This document shows positions 49,424-60,906 of a stretch of DNA of 63,741 nt, in pieces. The notes beneath the pieces are model-generated. The model saw nothing but the letters and a program-made list of their open reading frames with translations, ran no database searches and was not told the DNA's origin. The DNA comes from Cryomorphaceae bacterium. Lineage in GTDB: Bacteria > Bacteroidota > Bacteroidia > Flavobacteriales > Flavobacteriaceae. A program made the position numbers and the translations under genes. How positions within the stretch are numbered: position 1 is the first letter of the stretch; each line of letters opens with the position of its first letter. The stretch spans positions 1-63,741 of the forward strand of contig QOQA01000004.1 of assembly GCA_003331875.1 (NCBI GenBank), written 5' to 3'.

Positions 49424-49729
49424 TTATGCTTCACCTTTTGGTCCAAAATTGATTGGAATGTTTTCAAATTCAAAACCTTTTATTTCACCAAAGGTCTTTT
49501 CATATCTAGATATATTTTCATTAATTGCTTTTAAAAACTTTTTAGCATGCTGAGGTGTTATTATTATCCTAGAAGAAACTTTGGCTTTTGGCGAACCAGG
49601 CATTATATTAACAAAATCTAGAACAAACTCTGTAGGTGAATGATTAACAACAACTAAATTTGAATATTTTCCTTGGGCAGTCTTTTCATCCAGCTCAATA
49701 TTAATATTTTTTGTCTTTTCATTCTTCAT
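49424..49729 (-). CDS. DUF3467 protein
   Basis: Small protein of 101 residues from the ATG at 49729, which lies inside the 3' end of rpoC (11-base overlap); a longer ATG reading (49771) adds 14 rpoC-overlapping residues and is rejected. The DUF3467 pattern is clear: [17 protein letters not shown] then [13 protein letters not shown]. The family is commonly encoded right after rpoC in Bacteroidota, but its function is unknown to me. Co-expression with RNA polymerase subunits is likely. Confidence 0.85.
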   Translation of the reverse strand: MKNEKTKNINIELDEKTAQGKYSNLVVVNHSPTEFVLDFVNIMPGSPKAKVSSRIIITPQHAKKFLKAINENISRYEKTFGEIKGFEFENIPINFGPKGEA

Positions 49730-52700
49730 TATATCGGATTCTTTTATTTTCCAATAAATCTTCATACTCATCTACATAACCAACAATCATATCGCCATAT
49801 TCTCTATTTCCAGTACCAGCGGGTATTTTATGACCAACAATGACATTTTCCTTTAATCCAGATAAGTAATCAACTCTACCATTAACTGCGGCTTCATTCA
49901 ATACTTTTGTTGTTTCTTGAAATGATGCGGCAGAAATAAATGATTTGGTTTGCAATGAAGCTCTAGTGATTCCTTGTAATATTGGCGTACCTGTTGCGTT
50001 GACAGCATCGCGAGCAATAATTAAGTTTTTATCCTCTCTTTTCAAGAGAGAATTCTCATCTCTGAGCTCACGAGCAGATACGATTTGTCCTTCCTTCAAA
50101 TTGACAGAATCACCTATAGACTCAACAACTTTATTGCCATATAAATTATCATTTTCAGTAATAAACTCATTTTTATGAACTATTTGGCCTTCAAGGAAAA
50201 TTGTATCACCAGAATCCTGAATTTTAACTTTTTGCATCATCTGCCTGATTAATACCTCAAAGTGTTTATCATTTATTTTAACTCCTTGTAATCTGTACAC
50301 TTCTTGCACTTCATTAACAAGATACTGTTGAACTGCAGAGGGACCTTTAATATTTAAAATATCATTAGGCGTGATTGATCCATCCGATAACGGCATACCT
50401 GCCTTAACAAAGTCATTTTCTTGTACAAGAATTTGATTTGATAATTTAACTAGGTATTTTTTAATCTCGCCAGTTTTTGCTTCAACTATTATTTCTCGAT
50501 TTCCTCGTTTTATTTTGCCAAAGGAAACAACACCATCGATTTCACTTACAACAGCAGGGTTTGATGGATTTCTAGCTTCAAACAGCTCTGTAACTCTTGG
50601 AAGACCTCCAGTGATATCACCAGACTTAGCTGATTTACGTGGTATCTTAACTAAAATTTTACCTGTTTTAACTTTTTCTGAATCATCAACCATCAAATGC
50701 GCTCCAACGGGAAGATTATATGTTCTTAAAATTTTTCCTTTATTATCTTTAATATGTAAAGTTGGAATCAATTTTTTATTCCTAGACTCTGATATAACTT
50801 TTTCTCTAAAACCAGTTTGTTCGTCAATTTCAACTTGATAAGTGACACCTTGTTCAATATTTTCATATTCAACTTTTCCAGCAAATTCTGAGATTATAAC
50901 ACCATTATACGGATCCCACTTACAAATTAAATCGTCCTTCTTTATCTTTTTACCACTTTTAACGCTGATTGCAGATCCGTAAGGAATAATATTTGAGCTT
51001 AGAACAATACCTGTTTTATCATCAATAATCTTGACCTCACAAGTCCTTGAAATTACTAAATCAACAGAATTTCCTTCGTTGTCAGTAGATTTAACTGTTT
51101 TAAGATCCTCAATTTCAGTTGATCCGTCAAATTTTGACAGTAACTGATTTTCTTCTGAGATATTTCCAGCAATACCACCAACATGGAAAGTTCTTAATGT
51201 TAATTGGGTTCCTGGTTCTCCAATTGACTGAGCTGCAATAACTCCTACAGCCTCACCAATTTGGACAATTTTTCCTGTGGCTAAATTTCTTCCATAACAT
51301 TTTACACAGATACCTCTTTTTGCTTCACAAGTCAGTGGGGATCTTACATCTACTTGATCAATTGGGGAATCTTCTATCTCTTTTGCTTCAAATTCTCCAA
51401 TTTGTTCACCTGCACCAACTATCAATTCGTTATTAATTGGATTGTAAACATTGTGTAGAGAAACTCTTCCTAGAATTCTATCATATAATTTTTCAACAAC
51501 CTCTTCATTTTTCTTTAAGGCTGTAACAGTTAATCCTCTCAAGGTATTACAATCTTCAATATTGACAATAACATCTTGAGCAACATCAACAAGTCTACGT
51601 GTAAGATAACCAGCATCAGCCGTTTTTAAAGCAGTATCAGCAAGACCTTTTCTAGCTCCGTGAGTTGAAATAAAATATTCTAAAATTGAAAGACCTTCTT
51701 TAAAGTTTGATAATATTGGATTTTCAATAATTTCACCACCACCTGATGATGATTTTTTTGGTTTGGCCATTAAACCTCTCATTCCTGTTAATTGTCTGAT
51801 TTGTTCTTTGGATCCTCTCGCACCTGAGTCGAGCATCATGTAAACAGAATTAAAACCTTGTTTATCCTCGCTAATTCTTTTCATTGCAAGCTCTGTGAGA
51901 GCTGCATTTGAGGAGGTCCAAACATCAATAACCTGGTTGTACCTTTCATTATTGGTAATTAATCCCATATTATAATTTGAAATAATTGCGTCAACTTCTT
52001 TATTAGCAGCACCTATCATATTAGTTTTTTCACCGGGAATTATAATATCACCAAGACTAAAAGATAAACCACCACGAAAAGCAAAACCAAATCCCATATC
52101 TTTAATTTGATCTAAAAACTCAGCAGTTTCTGGAACACTAGTCAATTTTAAAATCCTACCAATAATATCTCTTAAAGACTTTTTGGTTAATACTTCATTT
52201 ATATAACCAGCTTTTTCAGGAACGACTTCATTAAACATTACTCTTCCTACTGTTGTTTCAATAAGTTTGTTCACTAATTCACCACTATCGTTGAAGTCTT
52301 TTGTTTTAATCTTTATACTAGCATTTAAATCAACTTTATTTTCATTGTAAGCTATTGTTACTTCCTCATGAGAATAAAAGGTTAAACCTTCACCTTTTAC
52401 AAGCTGGTCTTTGGTACTCAGTTTCTTTTTAGTCATGTAATATAGACCTAAAACCATATCTTGAGAAGGAACTGTAATAGGGGATCCATTGGCAGGGTTT
52501 AAAATATTATGAGATGCTAACATTAATAACTGTGCCTCAAGAATTGCCTCAGGACCTAACGGAAGATGAACCGCCATTTGGTCACCATCAAAGTCAGCGT
52601 TGAATGCAGTACAAACAAGAGGGTGAACTTGGATGGCTTTACCTTCAATTAGAGAAGGTTGAAATGCCTGTATTCCTAATCTATGCAATGTAGGGGCTCT

Positions 52701-54011
52701 GTTTAATAGCACGGGGTGACCCTTCAAAACATTCTCTAAAATATCCCACACTAAAGGTTCCCTGTTATCAATTATTTTTTTAGCGGACTTGACAGTTTTT
52801 ACAACACCTCTTTCAATTAATTTTTTAACAATAAAAGGCTTGTATAATTCAGCTGCCATATCTTTTGGAATACCGCATTCATATAATTTTAATGTTGGAC
52901 CTCCAACAATTACCGATCTTGCAGAATAATCAACCCTTTTTCCAAGTAAGTTCTGTCTAAACCTACCTTGTTTACCTTTTAACGAATCTGAAAGAGATTT
53001 TAATGGTCTATTAGCCTCTGTTTTGACGGCAGAAGACTTTCTAGTATTGTCAAACAAAGAATCAACAGATTCTTGTAACATTCTTTTTTCATTTCTTAAA
53101 ATAACTTCAGGAGCTTTTATTTCAACTAATCTTTTTAGCCTATTATTTCTTATGATAACACGTCTATATAAATCATTTAAATCAGAGGTAGCAAACCTAC
53201 CACCATCTAACGGAACTAATGGTCTTAGTTCTGGTGGAATAACAGGTATAGCTTTTAAAATCATCCACTCTGGTTTATTCTCTTTATCTTGATTAGCTTC
53301 TCTTAGTGATTCTACAACTTGAAGTCTTTTTAAAGATTCTGTTTTTCTTTGCTTTGATGTTTCTGTATTTGCTTTATGTCTTAGTTCATACGACAATTCG
53401 TCAAGATCAATTCTTGATAAGAGCTCAATTAAGCACTCAGCACCCATTTTGGCAATAAATTTATTTGGATCACCATCATCAAGGAATTGATTTTCGGGTG
53501 GTAATTTTTCCAAAATATTCAGATACTCCTCTTCTGTTAAGAAATCCATTTTATTTAGTGGATTTCCTTCCTCATTAGTGGCCAAACCTGGTTGAACAAC
53601 TACATATCTTTCGTAGTAAATTATCATATCAAGTTTTTTACTTGGTAGTCCTAGGAGGTAGCCAATTTTATTAGGTAAAGATCTAAAATACCAAATATGA
53701 GCAACAGGAACCACCAAGTTTATATGACCAACTCTATCCCTTCTTACCTTTTTTTCTGTAACTTCAACACCACATCTATCACATACGATTCCTTTGTACC
53801 TGATTCTTTTATACTTCCCGCATGCACATTCATAATCCTTGACTGGGCCAAAAATTCTTTCACAGAACAAACCATCTCGTTCTGGTTTGTGTGTTCGGTA
53901 ATTAATTGTTTCAGGTTTTAAAACTTCACCACGCGATGCTGACAAGATAGTCTCTGGTGATGCTAACCCTATAGATATTTTATTGAATTTTTTAGATTTA
54001 TTTAATTCCAT
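49719..54011 (-). CDS. rpoC: RNA polymerase subunit beta'
   Basis: Catalytic subunit of RNA polymerase (1430 residues). The N-terminal zinc site (CACGKYK then CDRCGVEV, near 62-80), the catalytic NADFDGDQM, the bridge/trigger-loop region ([44 protein letters not shown]), and the second zinc site [15 protein letters not shown] are intact. The region between the trigger-loop halves carries a Bacteroidota-type insertion rich in beta strands. It follows rpoB by 18 bases. Confidence 0.98.
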   Translation of the reverse strand: MELNKSKKFNKISIGLASPETILSASRGEVLKPETINYRTHKPERDGLFCERIFGPVKDYECACGKYKRIRYKGIVCDRCGVEVTEKKVRRDRVGHINLVVPVAHIWYFRSLPNKIGYLLGLPSKKLDMIIYYERYVVVQPGLATNEEGNPLNKMDFLTEEEYLNILEKLPPENQFLDDGDPNKFIAKMGAECLIELLSRIDLDELSYELRHKANTETSKQRKTESLKRLQVVESLREANQDKENKPEWMILKAIPVIPPELRPLVPLDGGRFATSDLNDLYRRVIIRNNRLKRLVEIKAPEVILRNEKRMLQESVDSLFDNTRKSSAVKTEANRPLKSLSDSLKGKQGRFRQNLLGKRVDYSARSVIVGGPTLKLYECGIPKDMAAELYKPFIVKKLIERGVVKTVKSAKKIIDNREPLVWDILENVLKGHPVLLNRAPTLHRLGIQAFQPSLIEGKAIQVHPLVCTAFNADFDGDQMAVHLPLGPEAILEAQLLMLASHNILNPANGSPITVPSQDMVLGLYYMTKKKLSTKDQLVKGEGLTFYSHEEVTIAYNENKVDLNASIKIKTKDFNDSGELVNKLIETTVGRVMFNEVVPEKAGYINEVLTKKSLRDIIGRILKLTSVPETAEFLDQIKDMGFGFAFRGGLSFSLGDIIIPGEKTNMIGAANKEVDAIISNYNMGLITNNERYNQVIDVWTSSNAALTELAMKRISEDKQGFNSVYMMLDSGARGSKEQIRQLTGMRGLMAKPKKSSSGGGEIIENPILSNFKEGLSILEYFISTHGARKGLADTALKTADAGYLTRRLVDVAQDVIVNIEDCNTLRGLTVTALKKNEEVVEKLYDRILGRVSLHNVYNPINNELIVGAGEQIGEFEAKEIEDSPIDQVDVRSPLTCEAKRGICVKCYGRNLATGKIVQIGEAVGVIAAQSIGEPGTQLTLRTFHVGGIAGNISEENQLLSKFDGSTEIEDLKTVKSTDNEGNSVDLVISRTCEVKIIDDKTGIVLSSNIIPYGSAISVKSGKKIKKDDLICKWDPYNGVIISEFAGKVEYENIEQGVTYQVEIDEQTGFREKVISESRNKKLIPTLHIKDNKGKILRTYNLPVGAHLMVDDSEKVKTGKILVKIPRKSAKSGDITGGLPRVTELFEARNPSNPAVVSEIDGVVSFGKIKRGNREIIVEAKTGEIKKYLVKLSNQILVQENDFVKAGMPLSDGSITPNDILNIKGPSAVQQYLVNEVQEVYRLQGVKINDKHFEVLIRQMMQKVKIQDSGDTIFLEGQIVHKNEFITENDNLYGNKVVESIGDSVNLKEGQIVSARELRDENSLLKREDKNLIIARDAVNATGTPILQGITRASLQTKSFISAASFQETTKVLNEAAVNGRVDYLSGLKENVIVGHKIPAGTGNREYGDMIVGYVDEYEDLLENKRIRYNEE

Positions 54012-54029
54012 TATTTAATTTAATTTTGT

Positions 54030-57000
54030 TTATTCCTCTAATCTAATATCGAGCCCTAACCCTTTTAGTTCATGCATTAATACATTAAAAGACTCAGGCA
54101 AATTTGACTCAGGCATTTTTTCTCCTTTAACGATAGACTCATAAGCCTTAGCTCTACCAATAACGTCATCGGATTTTATTGTCAGTATTTCCTGAAGGGT
54201 ACTGGAAGCACCATAAGCCTCTAATGCCCAGACTTCCATTTCTCCAAATCTTTGTCCTCCAAATTGTGCTTTACCGCCCAGAGGTTGTTGTGTAATTAAA
54301 GAATATGGACCAATTGACCTAGAATGCATCTTATCATCAACCATATGTCCAAGTTTTAACATATAAATAACACCAACTGTTGCAGGTTGATCAAATCTTT
54401 CTCCTGTACCACCATCATATAAATAAGTATGACCAAATTTTGGCACACCAGCTTCATCAGTCAATGCATTAATTTCATCAATAGTTGCACCATCAAAAAT
54501 TGGAGTTGAATACTTCTTGTTTAAATTCATACCAGCCCAGCCAAGAACAGTTTCATAAATTTGTCCTATATTCATTCTAGAGGGCACTCCAAGAGGATTT
54601 AAAACTATATCTACAGGAGTTCCATCATCTAAAAAAGGCATATCTTCCTGTCTAACAATTCTGGCAACAATACCTTTGTTACCGTGTCTTCCAGCCATTT
54701 TATCTCCTACCTTAAGTTTTCTCTTTTTGGCGATATATACTTTTGCCAATTTCATAATACCTGAGGGTAGCTCATCACCAACAGTAATGGTAAACTTTTC
54801 TCTTCGCAACATACCTTGTAAATCATTTTCTTTAATTTTATAGTTATGTAAAAGTGTTTTAGCTAAAGAATTGATTTTTTTATCAACACTCCAATTTGAT
54901 TGAGCTAAATGTGAAAAGTCATCAACCTCATTTAAAACTTTTTGAGTATACTTTTTACCTTTCGGAATTAATTCCTCACCTAAATCATTAAATATTCCTT
55001 GACATGTTTTTCCACTTAACATTGAATAAAGTTTATCAACAAGCTTGCTTTTCAAATCATCAAAAATTTTATCATATTTTAACTCTAAATTCTTAAGTAG
55101 TTCCTTATCCTCAATCCTTCTCCTTTTGTCTTTAATAGTTCTTGTAAAAAGCTTTTTATCTATAACAATTCCTTTAAGTGATGGAGGAGCTTTTAAAGAT
55201 GCATCTTTTACATCTCCTGCCTTATCGCCAAAAATTGCTCTTAAAAGCTTTTCTTCTGGTGTAGGGTCTGACTCTCCTTTGGGTGTAATCTTTCCTATTA
55301 GAATGTCACCAGACTTAACCTCAGCACCAACTCTAATCATACCATTTTCATCTAGATCAGAGGTTGCATCCTCACTAACATTTGGAATATCACTAGTCAA
55401 TTCTTCCATTCCTAGCTTAGTATCTCTAACTTCAAGAGAATATTCATCAATATGAATTGAGGTAAAGAAATCTTCCCTTACAACTTTCTCAGAAATTACA
55501 ATTGCATCTTCAAAATTATATCCTTTCCAAGGCATAAATGCAACTTTTAAATTTCTACCCAATGCTAATTCTCCATTAGACGTTGCATAACCTTCACACA
55601 ATACTTGTCCTTTCATTACTTTTTCACCCTTGTTAACAATTGGTTTTAAATTAATACATGTTCCCTGATTTGTTTTTCTAAATTTTATCAAGTCATAAAC
55701 TATTTCATCAGTATCAAAAGAAACCAACTTCTCATCATTGGTCTTTTCATAGTTAATAATGATTTTCTCAGAATCAACGTATGTAACCAATCCATTAGTT
55801 TCAGCATTTAATAATACTCTTGAGTCACTTGCAACCTGATTTTCTAAACCGGTACCAACTATTGGGCTTTCAGGCTTCATGAGAGGAACAGATTGTCTCA
55901 TCATATTAGATCCCATAAGTGCACGGTTTGCATCATCATGTTCTAAAAATGGGATAAGAGATGCTGAGATTGATGCAATTTGATTTGGAGCAACATCAAT
56001 ATAATCTACATCCTTAGGTTCAACAACTGGATAGTCTGCTTCTTGTCTTGCGATTACTTTATCAGCTAATATCTTGCCGTCCTTTGATCTTTCAATATTA
56101 GCTTGGGTAATCAACTTACCCTCCTCTTCTTCAGCTGATAAATATTTGTATTCATCGATATCAATTTTACCATTTGTAACTTTTCTATAAGGCGTTTCAA
56201 TAAAACCAAGGTTATTTACCTTAGCAAAGACACTTAAAGATGAAATTAAGCCAATATTTGGACCTTCAGGAGTCTCTATAGGACACAATCTACCATAATG
56301 GGTATAATGAACATCTCTAACTTCAAATCCTGCTCTTTCACGTGAAAGACCACCAGGCCCTAATGCAGAAAGCCTTCTCTTGTGGGTTAACTCTGCTAAT
56401 GGATTAGTTTGATCCATAAATTGAGAAAGCTGATTGGTACCAAAAAACGTATTAATTACAGAAGATAAGGTTTTTGCATTAATCAAATCAATGGGTGTAA
56501 ATACTTCGTTATCCCTTACATTCATTCTTTCACGAATAGTACGCGCCATTCTTGATAGACCAACTCCAAATTGACTAGAGAGTTGTTCACCAACAGTTCT
56601 AACCCTTCTGTTTGATAAATGATCAATGTCATCAATTTCTGATTTTGAATTAATTAGTTCTATTAAAAATTTAATAATTGTTATGATATCTTCCTTGGTC
56701 AAAACTAGGTTTTCCATATCGATGTTTAGACCAAGTTTCTTATTCATACGATATCTACCTACCTCACCAAGATTATATCTTTGGTCAGAGAAAAACAACT
56801 TATCAATAATTCCACGAGCAGTTTCTTCATCAGGTGGTTCAGCATTTCTCAACTGTCTGTATACATGCTCAACAGCTTCTTTTTCTGTGTTAGTTGGATC
56901 TTTTTGTAAGGTATTATGTATGATGGAGTATTCTGAGTTATCATCATCAACCTTATTGATAAGAATGGTTTTAGTGTTAGATTCTAATATCTTTTCAATA

Positions 57001-57833
57001 TTATCTTTATCAATATTTGTATCTCTATCTAAAATAACTTCATTTCTTTCAATTGAAATAACTTCACCTGTATCTTCATCAACAAAATCTTCATACCAAG
57101 TATTCAATACTCTTGCTGCTAACTTTCTTCCTAAAATCTTTTTTAAACCAGCTTTAGACACTTTTACTTCTTCAGCTAATCCAAATATTTCCAAAATATC
57201 TTTATCTCTCTCATAACCAATTGTCCTTAAAAGTGTAGTAACTGGTAATTTCTTTTTTCTGTCAATGTAAGCATACATAACTCCATTAATATCAGATGAA
57301 AATTCAATCCAAGATCCTTTAAACGGAATAACTCTGGCAGAATAAAGTTTTGTACCGTTAGCATGGAATGATTGACCAAAAAACACACCTGGAGACCTGT
57401 GTAATTGTGAGACAACTACTCGTTCAGCACCGTTAATTATAAATGTTCCACTATTTGACATATATGGAATTACTCCTAAATATACATCTTGGACAATTGT
57501 TTCAAAATCTTCATGTTCAGGATCAGTGCAGTATAGCTTTAGTCTAGCTTTCAGCGGAACACTATATGTCAAACCCCTTTCGATACATTCATGTACTGAA
57601 TATCTTGGTGGATCAACGAAGTAATCTATAAATTCAAGAACAAACTGATTTCTAGCATCAGAAATTGGAAAGTTCTCCAAAAAAGTTTTATATAAACCCT
57701 CATCACTTCTTTCATCAGATTTTGTTTCTAACTGAAAAAAATCTTTAAAAGACTTTACCTGAATATCCAAAAAATCTGGATAATTTGGAATATCAGAGGA
57801 TGTTGCGAAATTTTTTCTATTGTTGTAACTCAT
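54030..57833 (-). CDS. rpoB: RNA polymerase subunit beta
   Basis: RNA polymerase beta (1267 residues). The rifampicin region reads [20 protein letters not shown] followed by LSALGPGGL: the positions equivalent to E. coli D516, H526 and S531 are Asp, His and Ser, i.e. the sensitive-type residues. The [10 protein letters not shown] and [21 protein letters not shown]-type C-terminal segments are intact. It lies 68 bases downstream of rplL, a gap that contains a small inverted repeat. Confidence 0.98.
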   Translation of the reverse strand: MSYNNRKNFATSSDIPNYPDFLDIQVKSFKDFFQLETKSDERSDEGLYKTFLENFPISDARNQFVLEFIDYFVDPPRYSVHECIERGLTYSVPLKARLKLYCTDPEHEDFETIVQDVYLGVIPYMSNSGTFIINGAERVVVSQLHRSPGVFFGQSFHANGTKLYSARVIPFKGSWIEFSSDINGVMYAYIDRKKKLPVTTLLRTIGYERDKDILEIFGLAEEVKVSKAGLKKILGRKLAARVLNTWYEDFVDEDTGEVISIERNEVILDRDTNIDKDNIEKILESNTKTILINKVDDDNSEYSIIHNTLQKDPTNTEKEAVEHVYRQLRNAEPPDEETARGIIDKLFFSDQRYNLGEVGRYRMNKKLGLNIDMENLVLTKEDIITIIKFLIELINSKSEIDDIDHLSNRRVRTVGEQLSSQFGVGLSRMARTIRERMNVRDNEVFTPIDLINAKTLSSVINTFFGTNQLSQFMDQTNPLAELTHKRRLSALGPGGLSRERAGFEVRDVHYTHYGRLCPIETPEGPNIGLISSLSVFAKVNNLGFIETPYRKVTNGKIDIDEYKYLSAEEEEGKLITQANIERSKDGKILADKVIARQEADYPVVEPKDVDYIDVAPNQIASISASLIPFLEHDDANRALMGSNMMRQSVPLMKPESPIVGTGLENQVASDSRVLLNAETNGLVTYVDSEKIIINYEKTNDEKLVSFDTDEIVYDLIKFRKTNQGTCINLKPIVNKGEKVMKGQVLCEGYATSNGELALGRNLKVAFMPWKGYNFEDAIVISEKVVREDFFTSIHIDEYSLEVRDTKLGMEELTSDIPNVSEDATSDLDENGMIRVGAEVKSGDILIGKITPKGESDPTPEEKLLRAIFGDKAGDVKDASLKAPPSLKGIVIDKKLFTRTIKDKRRRIEDKELLKNLELKYDKIFDDLKSKLVDKLYSMLSGKTCQGIFNDLGEELIPKGKKYTQKVLNEVDDFSHLAQSNWSVDKKINSLAKTLLHNYKIKENDLQGMLRREKFTITVGDELPSGIMKLAKVYIAKKRKLKVGDKMAGRHGNKGIVARIVRQEDMPFLDDGTPVDIVLNPLGVPSRMNIGQIYETVLGWAGMNLNKKYSTPIFDGATIDEINALTDEAGVPKFGHTYLYDGGTGERFDQPATVGVIYMLKLGHMVDDKMHSRSIGPYSLITQQPLGGKAQFGGQRFGEMEVWALEAYGASSTLQEILTIKSDDVIGRAKAYESIVKGEKMPESNLPESFNVLMHELKGLGLDIRLEE

Positions 57834-57868
57834 TAATTATAAAGTTTAGTTAAAGAACATTAATATAA

Positions 57869-57884
57869 TACCTAAAATAAGGTA
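57869..57884 (-). other. Small inverted repeat in the rplL-rpoB spacer
   Basis: TACCT (57869-57873) and AGGTA (57880-57884) flank a six-base AT loop, in the only sizeable gap of the ribosomal protein-RNA polymerase run. In E. coli this spacer contains an attenuator and an RNase III site; whether this weak five-base-pair stem acts likewise is unknown. Confidence 0.25.
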
Positions 57885-57901
57885 ATTGACAATTGCTTGA
57901 A

Positions 57902-58282
57902 TTATTTTAATTCAACCTCTGCACCAGCCTCTTCTAGGGATTTTTTCATACCCTCGGCTTCGTCCTTGCCAATATCTTCTTTGATATTACTAGGTGCATT
58001 GTCTACAAGATCCTTAGCTTCTTTCAAACCAAGACCTGTAAGCTCCTTAACTAACTTTACGACTGCAAGCTTTGCTCCACCAGCCGCTTTTAAAACAACT
58101 GTAAACTCACTTTTTTCTTCTACTGCTTCAGCACCTCCTGCTCCACCACTAGGACCAGCAACTGCAACTGCTGCTGCTGCAGGTTCAATGCCGTATTCAT
58201 CCTTAAGAATATCAGCTAGTTCATTAACTTCTTTAACAGTTAAGTTTACAAGTTTTTCTGCAAAATCTTTTAAATCTGCCAT
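57902..58282 (-). CDS. rplL: 50S ribosomal protein bL12 (L7/L12)
   Basis: Stalk protein of 126 residues: N-terminal dimerisation domain ([19 protein letters not shown]), an Ala/Gly-rich hinge ([19 protein letters not shown]), and the C-terminal factor-binding domain with [24 protein letters not shown]. Its codons are visibly less AT-biased than neighbouring genes, consistent with high expression. It follows rplJ by 16 bases. Confidence 0.98.
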   Translation of the reverse strand: MADLKDFAEKLVNLTVKEVNELADILKDEYGIEPAAAAVAVAGPSGGAGGAEAVEEKSEFTVVLKAAGGAKLAVVKLVKELTGLGLKEAKDLVDNAPSNIKEDIGKDEAEGMKKSLEEAGAEVELK

Positions 58283-58298
58283 TTTTATTTAATTTAAA

Positions 58299-58823
58299 TT
58301 ATTCATCATCTTTTTCAGAAAGTGTCTTTATGACACCACTGAGTTTTGCTCCACTCGATTTGAGAGCGGAAATTAAATTCTTAGCAGGAGACTGAAGAAG
58401 TGTTATAACTTCACCAATTAACTCCTCCTTAGATTTAATATTTACCAAAGTATCTAGGACATCATCGCCGATGTAAATAGATTCTTCTATGAAAGCACCT
58501 TTCAACACGGGCTTTTCAAAATTCTTTCTAAATTTTTTAATAACTTTTGCCGGGGCGTTACCAGTTTCAGAGAACATTAATGCTGTATTCCCGGCTAATT
58601 GAGATTTTAAATCTCCAAAGTCTTTATCTACATCATCCATTGCTCTGGATAATAGGGTGTTTTTTACAACTGATAATTTAATATTAGATTTAAAACACTC
58701 TCTTCTAAGCTTTGATGTTGATACTGCATCAAGCCCTGAGCAATCAGTAATGTATATTGTAGATGTAGAGTCAAGTTGAGACTTGATAATATCAATAATG
58801 TTTTGTTTTTGATCCTTATTCAT
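58299..58823 (-). CDS. rplJ: 50S ribosomal protein uL10
   Basis: L10 stalk base protein (174 residues) with the typical TIYITDCSGLDAVSTSKLRR N-terminal region, NTALMFS, and a C-terminal helix that docks L12 dimers. It begins two bases after rplA, so the long leader that carries L10 autoregulation in E. coli is not present in this spacer; any control site must lie elsewhere. Confidence 0.96.
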   Translation of the reverse strand: MNKDQKQNIIDIIKSQLDSTSTIYITDCSGLDAVSTSKLRRECFKSNIKLSVVKNTLLSRAMDDVDKDFGDLKSQLAGNTALMFSETGNAPAKVIKKFRKNFEKPVLKGAFIEESIYIGDDVLDTLVNIKSKEELIGEVITLLQSPAKNLISALKSSGAKLSGVIKTLSEKDDE

Positions 58824-58825
58824 TG

Positions 58826-59515
58826 CTAAAAACTATTAGTATCAATTTTAATACCGGGACTCATTGTACTGGACATAAAAACACTTTTCATGTAAATTCC
58901 TTTTGATGAAGAGGGCTTAATCTTTATAATATTATCAAGAACCTCTTTTGCGTTTTGAAATATTTTATCAGAGTTAAAAGAAACTTTACCAATTGCAACA
59001 TGAATTGTTCCATTTTTATCAACCTTAAAATCAATCTTACCAGCTTTGGTCTCCTCGACGGCTTTTCCAACATTCATTGTTACAGTACCGGTTTTCGGGT
59101 TAGGCATTAACCCTCTAGGACCTAAAATTTTACCAAGTGGACCAAGTTTACCCATAACACTAGGCATGGTTATTATAACATCCACATCAGTCCAACCATC
59201 TTTGATTTTATTTAGGAACTCGTCTAAACCAACAAAATCAGCTCCAGCTTTTTTCGCTTCATCCTCTTTGTCTGGTGTAACTAAAGCAAGAACCTTCACA
59301 TCTTTTCCTGTACCATTGGGTAACGATACAATTCCACGCACATTTTGATCTGCCTTTTTTGGATCTACTCCCAGGTTAACAGCCAAATCAATGGATGGGT
59401 CAAACTTTAGTTTTGAAAAGCTTTTGATAACATCTGATGCTTCTTTTAAACTGTAAAGTTTTTCAGTATCAAATTTTGTTAATGATTCTTTTCTATTTTT
59501 TGTCAATTTTGCCAT
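58826..59515 (-). CDS. rplA: 50S ribosomal protein uL1
   Basis: L1 stalk protein (229 residues from the ATG at 59515, [12 protein letters not shown]). Signature segments: [44 protein letters not shown] and a closing GPG-type IKIDTNSF. A 23-codon upstream extension overlapping rplK is not conserved and is rejected. It lies 13 bases downstream of rplK. Confidence 0.97.
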   Translation of the reverse strand: MAKLTKNRKESLTKFDTEKLYSLKEASDVIKSFSKLKFDPSIDLAVNLGVDPKKADQNVRGIVSLPNGTGKDVKVLALVTPDKEDEAKKAGADFVGLDEFLNKIKDGWTDVDVIITMPSVMGKLGPLGKILGPRGLMPNPKTGTVTMNVGKAVEETKAGKIDFKVDKNGTIHVAIGKVSFNSDKIFQNAKEVLDNIIKIKPSSSKGIYMKSVFMSSTMSPGIKIDTNSF

Positions 59516-59528
59516 TAGAAATATAATT

Positions 59529-59966
59529 TTAAAATGGTGATTGTCCTTTAACATTAAGCCCCATAGATCTTGCTGTTCCTGCAACCATTTTCATAGCAGA
59601 TTCTACAGTGAAGGCATTTAAATCCTGCATTTTGTCTTCAGCTATTTTTCTAATCTGATCCCATGTAACAGAAGCTACTTTAGCCCTATTTGGCTCAGAT
59701 GAACCTTTTTTTACCTTAGCCGCTTCAAGTAGTTGAGCAGCTGCGGGAGGAGTTTTAATTACAAACTCAAATGATTTATCTACGAATACCGAAATAACTA
59801 CTGGTACAACTTTACCAGGCTTATCTTGTGTTCTGGAATTGAATTGCTTACAAAATTCCATGATATTAACACCTGCAGCTCCTAAAGCAGGACCAACAGG
59901 GGGTGAAGGATTAGCTGCACCTCCTCTTATCTGCAATTTTAATACCTTTTGTACTTCTTTTGCCAT
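59529..59966 (-). CDS. rplK: 50S ribosomal protein uL11
   Basis: L11 (145 residues), organiser of the GTPase centre: N-terminal [25 protein letters not shown] and the C-terminal rRNA-binding domain ending [16 protein letters not shown]. The Pro-rich N-terminal helix is intact. It follows nusG by 55 bases and starts the rplKA-rplJL order. Confidence 0.97.
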   Translation of the reverse strand: MAKEVQKVLKLQIRGGAANPSPPVGPALGAAGVNIMEFCKQFNSRTQDKPGKVVPVVISVFVDKSFEFVIKTPPAAAQLLEAAKVKKGSSEPNRAKVASVTWDQIRKIAEDKMQDLNAFTVESAMKMVAGTARSMGLNVKGQSPF

Positions 59967-60021
59967 TTTTCTAATTTAAACTCTAAATGTGGAAGCTATC
60001 AGAGTTAATTAACCGTAACAA

Positions 60022-60573
60022 TTATACTTTTTCAACCTGCATGTATGATAACTCTAAAGGAGTTTTACGTCCAAATATTTTTACCATAACCTCTAACTTT
60101 CTTTTTTCTTCAATTACCTTTTCAATATTTCCGTTAAAACCATTGAAGGGTCCATCAATAACTTTGATGTTTTCACCAATAGTAAATGGGATAGGAATAT
60201 TTTCACCTTCCATTGCCAACTCATCAACCTTTCCTAACATTCTACTTACTTCGGTTGTTCTTAAAGGAACTGGATCTCCGCCTTTAGTTTCTCCTAAAAA
60301 ACCTAAAATATTGGGAAATGATCTGATTATGTGAGGTATCTCACCTGTCAAGTTAGCTTTTACCATTATGTATCCAGGAAAATAAACTTTTTCCTTACTA
60401 ACTTTTTTACCATTTCTAATTTGAACCACTTTTTGAGTTGGAACAATAACTTCTTCAACATAATTCCCAAGATTAAGCCTTTTGACTTCATTATCAATGT
60501 AAGTTTTAATTTTATTTTCTTGACCACTTATAGCCCTTACAACATACCATTTTTTGTCCTTAACTTCACTCAT
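60022..60573 (-). CDS. nusG: Transcription termination/antitermination factor NusG
   Basis: NGN domain (about 5-120; KKWYVVRAISGQE, YFPGYIMVKANL, FPNILGFLG) and a C-terminal KOW domain (VIDGPFNGFNGNIEKV) give a standard 183-residue NusG from the ATG at 60573. The ATG five codons upstream overlaps secE by 14 bases and adds MTFYK, which is not conserved. It starts one base after the end of secE. Confidence 0.97.
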   Translation of the reverse strand: MSEVKDKKWYVVRAISGQENKIKTYIDNEVKRLNLGNYVEEVIVPTQKVVQIRNGKKVSKEKVYFPGYIMVKANLTGEIPHIIRSFPNILGFLGETKGGDPVPLRTTEVSRMLGKVDELAMEGENIPIPFTIGENIKVIDGPFNGFNGNIEKVIEEKRKLEVMVKIFGRKTPLELSYMQVEKV

Positions 60574-60574
60574 T

Positions 60575-60769
60575 TTATAAAAAGTCAAAATAAATTTTAA
60601 AAACCTCCGATAAGACTGTATCAGCTAACCATATGATAAGAGAGAAAATTACTGAAAAAACAACAACAACAAGTGTCATTTTTTGTAATTCTTGCAATGG
60701 AGTCCATTTTACATGGTCTCTAAGTTCTTCGAATGAATCTCTAATATAGTTTACCAAACTTCCCATCAT
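60575..60769 (-). CDS. secE: Preprotein translocase subunit SecE
   Basis: A 64-residue SecE: conserved amphipathic NYIRDSFEELRDHVKWTP (6-24) then one membrane helix (about 30-50). Tandem ATGs (60769, 60766) make the first residue uncertain. The gene begins nine bases after the 3' end of tRNA-Trp, so it must be read from the tuf-tRNA transcript or from a tRNA-processed mRNA. Confidence 0.95.
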   Translation of the reverse strand: MMGSLVNYIRDSFEELRDHVKWTPLQELQKMTLVVVVFSVIFSLIIWLADTVLSEVFKIYFDFL

Positions 60770-60778
60770 TTAATTTTG

Positions 60779-60851
60779 CACGGGTTGAGAGACTCGAACT
60801 CCCGACACCTGGTTTTGGAGACCAGTGCTCTACCAACTGAGCTAAACCCGT
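60779..60851 (-). tRNA. trnW: tRNA-Trp (anticodon CCA)
   Basis: A 73-base cloverleaf: acceptor ACGGGTT/AACCCGT with discriminator G, D-arm GCTC/GAGC, anticodon stem CTGGT/ACCAG with loop CTCCAAA (anticodon CCA), a five-base variable loop, and T-arm GGGAG/CTCTC with loop TTCGAGT. The 3' CCA is not encoded. It sits between tuf and secE, the usual place in many bacteria. Confidence 0.97.
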
Positions 60852-60906
60852 TCGAAGTCTTATCAAACCCATTTAATACCGAAATAAAAATCGGTGATTA
60901 AACGTA

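Noticed and set aside
53023-53292. Several 60-140 residue antisense frames within rpoC, rpoB, rplA and tuf
   Set aside because: All are contained in intact essential genes and show no homology that I recognise.
56626-57216. 196-residue open frame antisense to rpoB
   Set aside because: It lies wholly inside highly conserved rpoB, is Ser/Ile-rich without recognisable motifs, and is explained by codon bias of the coding strand.
57897-58292. 131-residue open frame antisense to rplL
   Set aside because: It is the mirror of the Ala/Gly/Lys-rich rplL codons; low-complexity Ala/Ser/Thr/Pro product with no motif.
59516-59584. N-terminal extension of rplA into rplK (also extensions of recR, guaA, fabH, htpG, nusG and DUF3467)
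   Set aside because: The extensions are not conserved in the families and overlap neighbouring genes or promoters; internal ATGs match the known N-termini.
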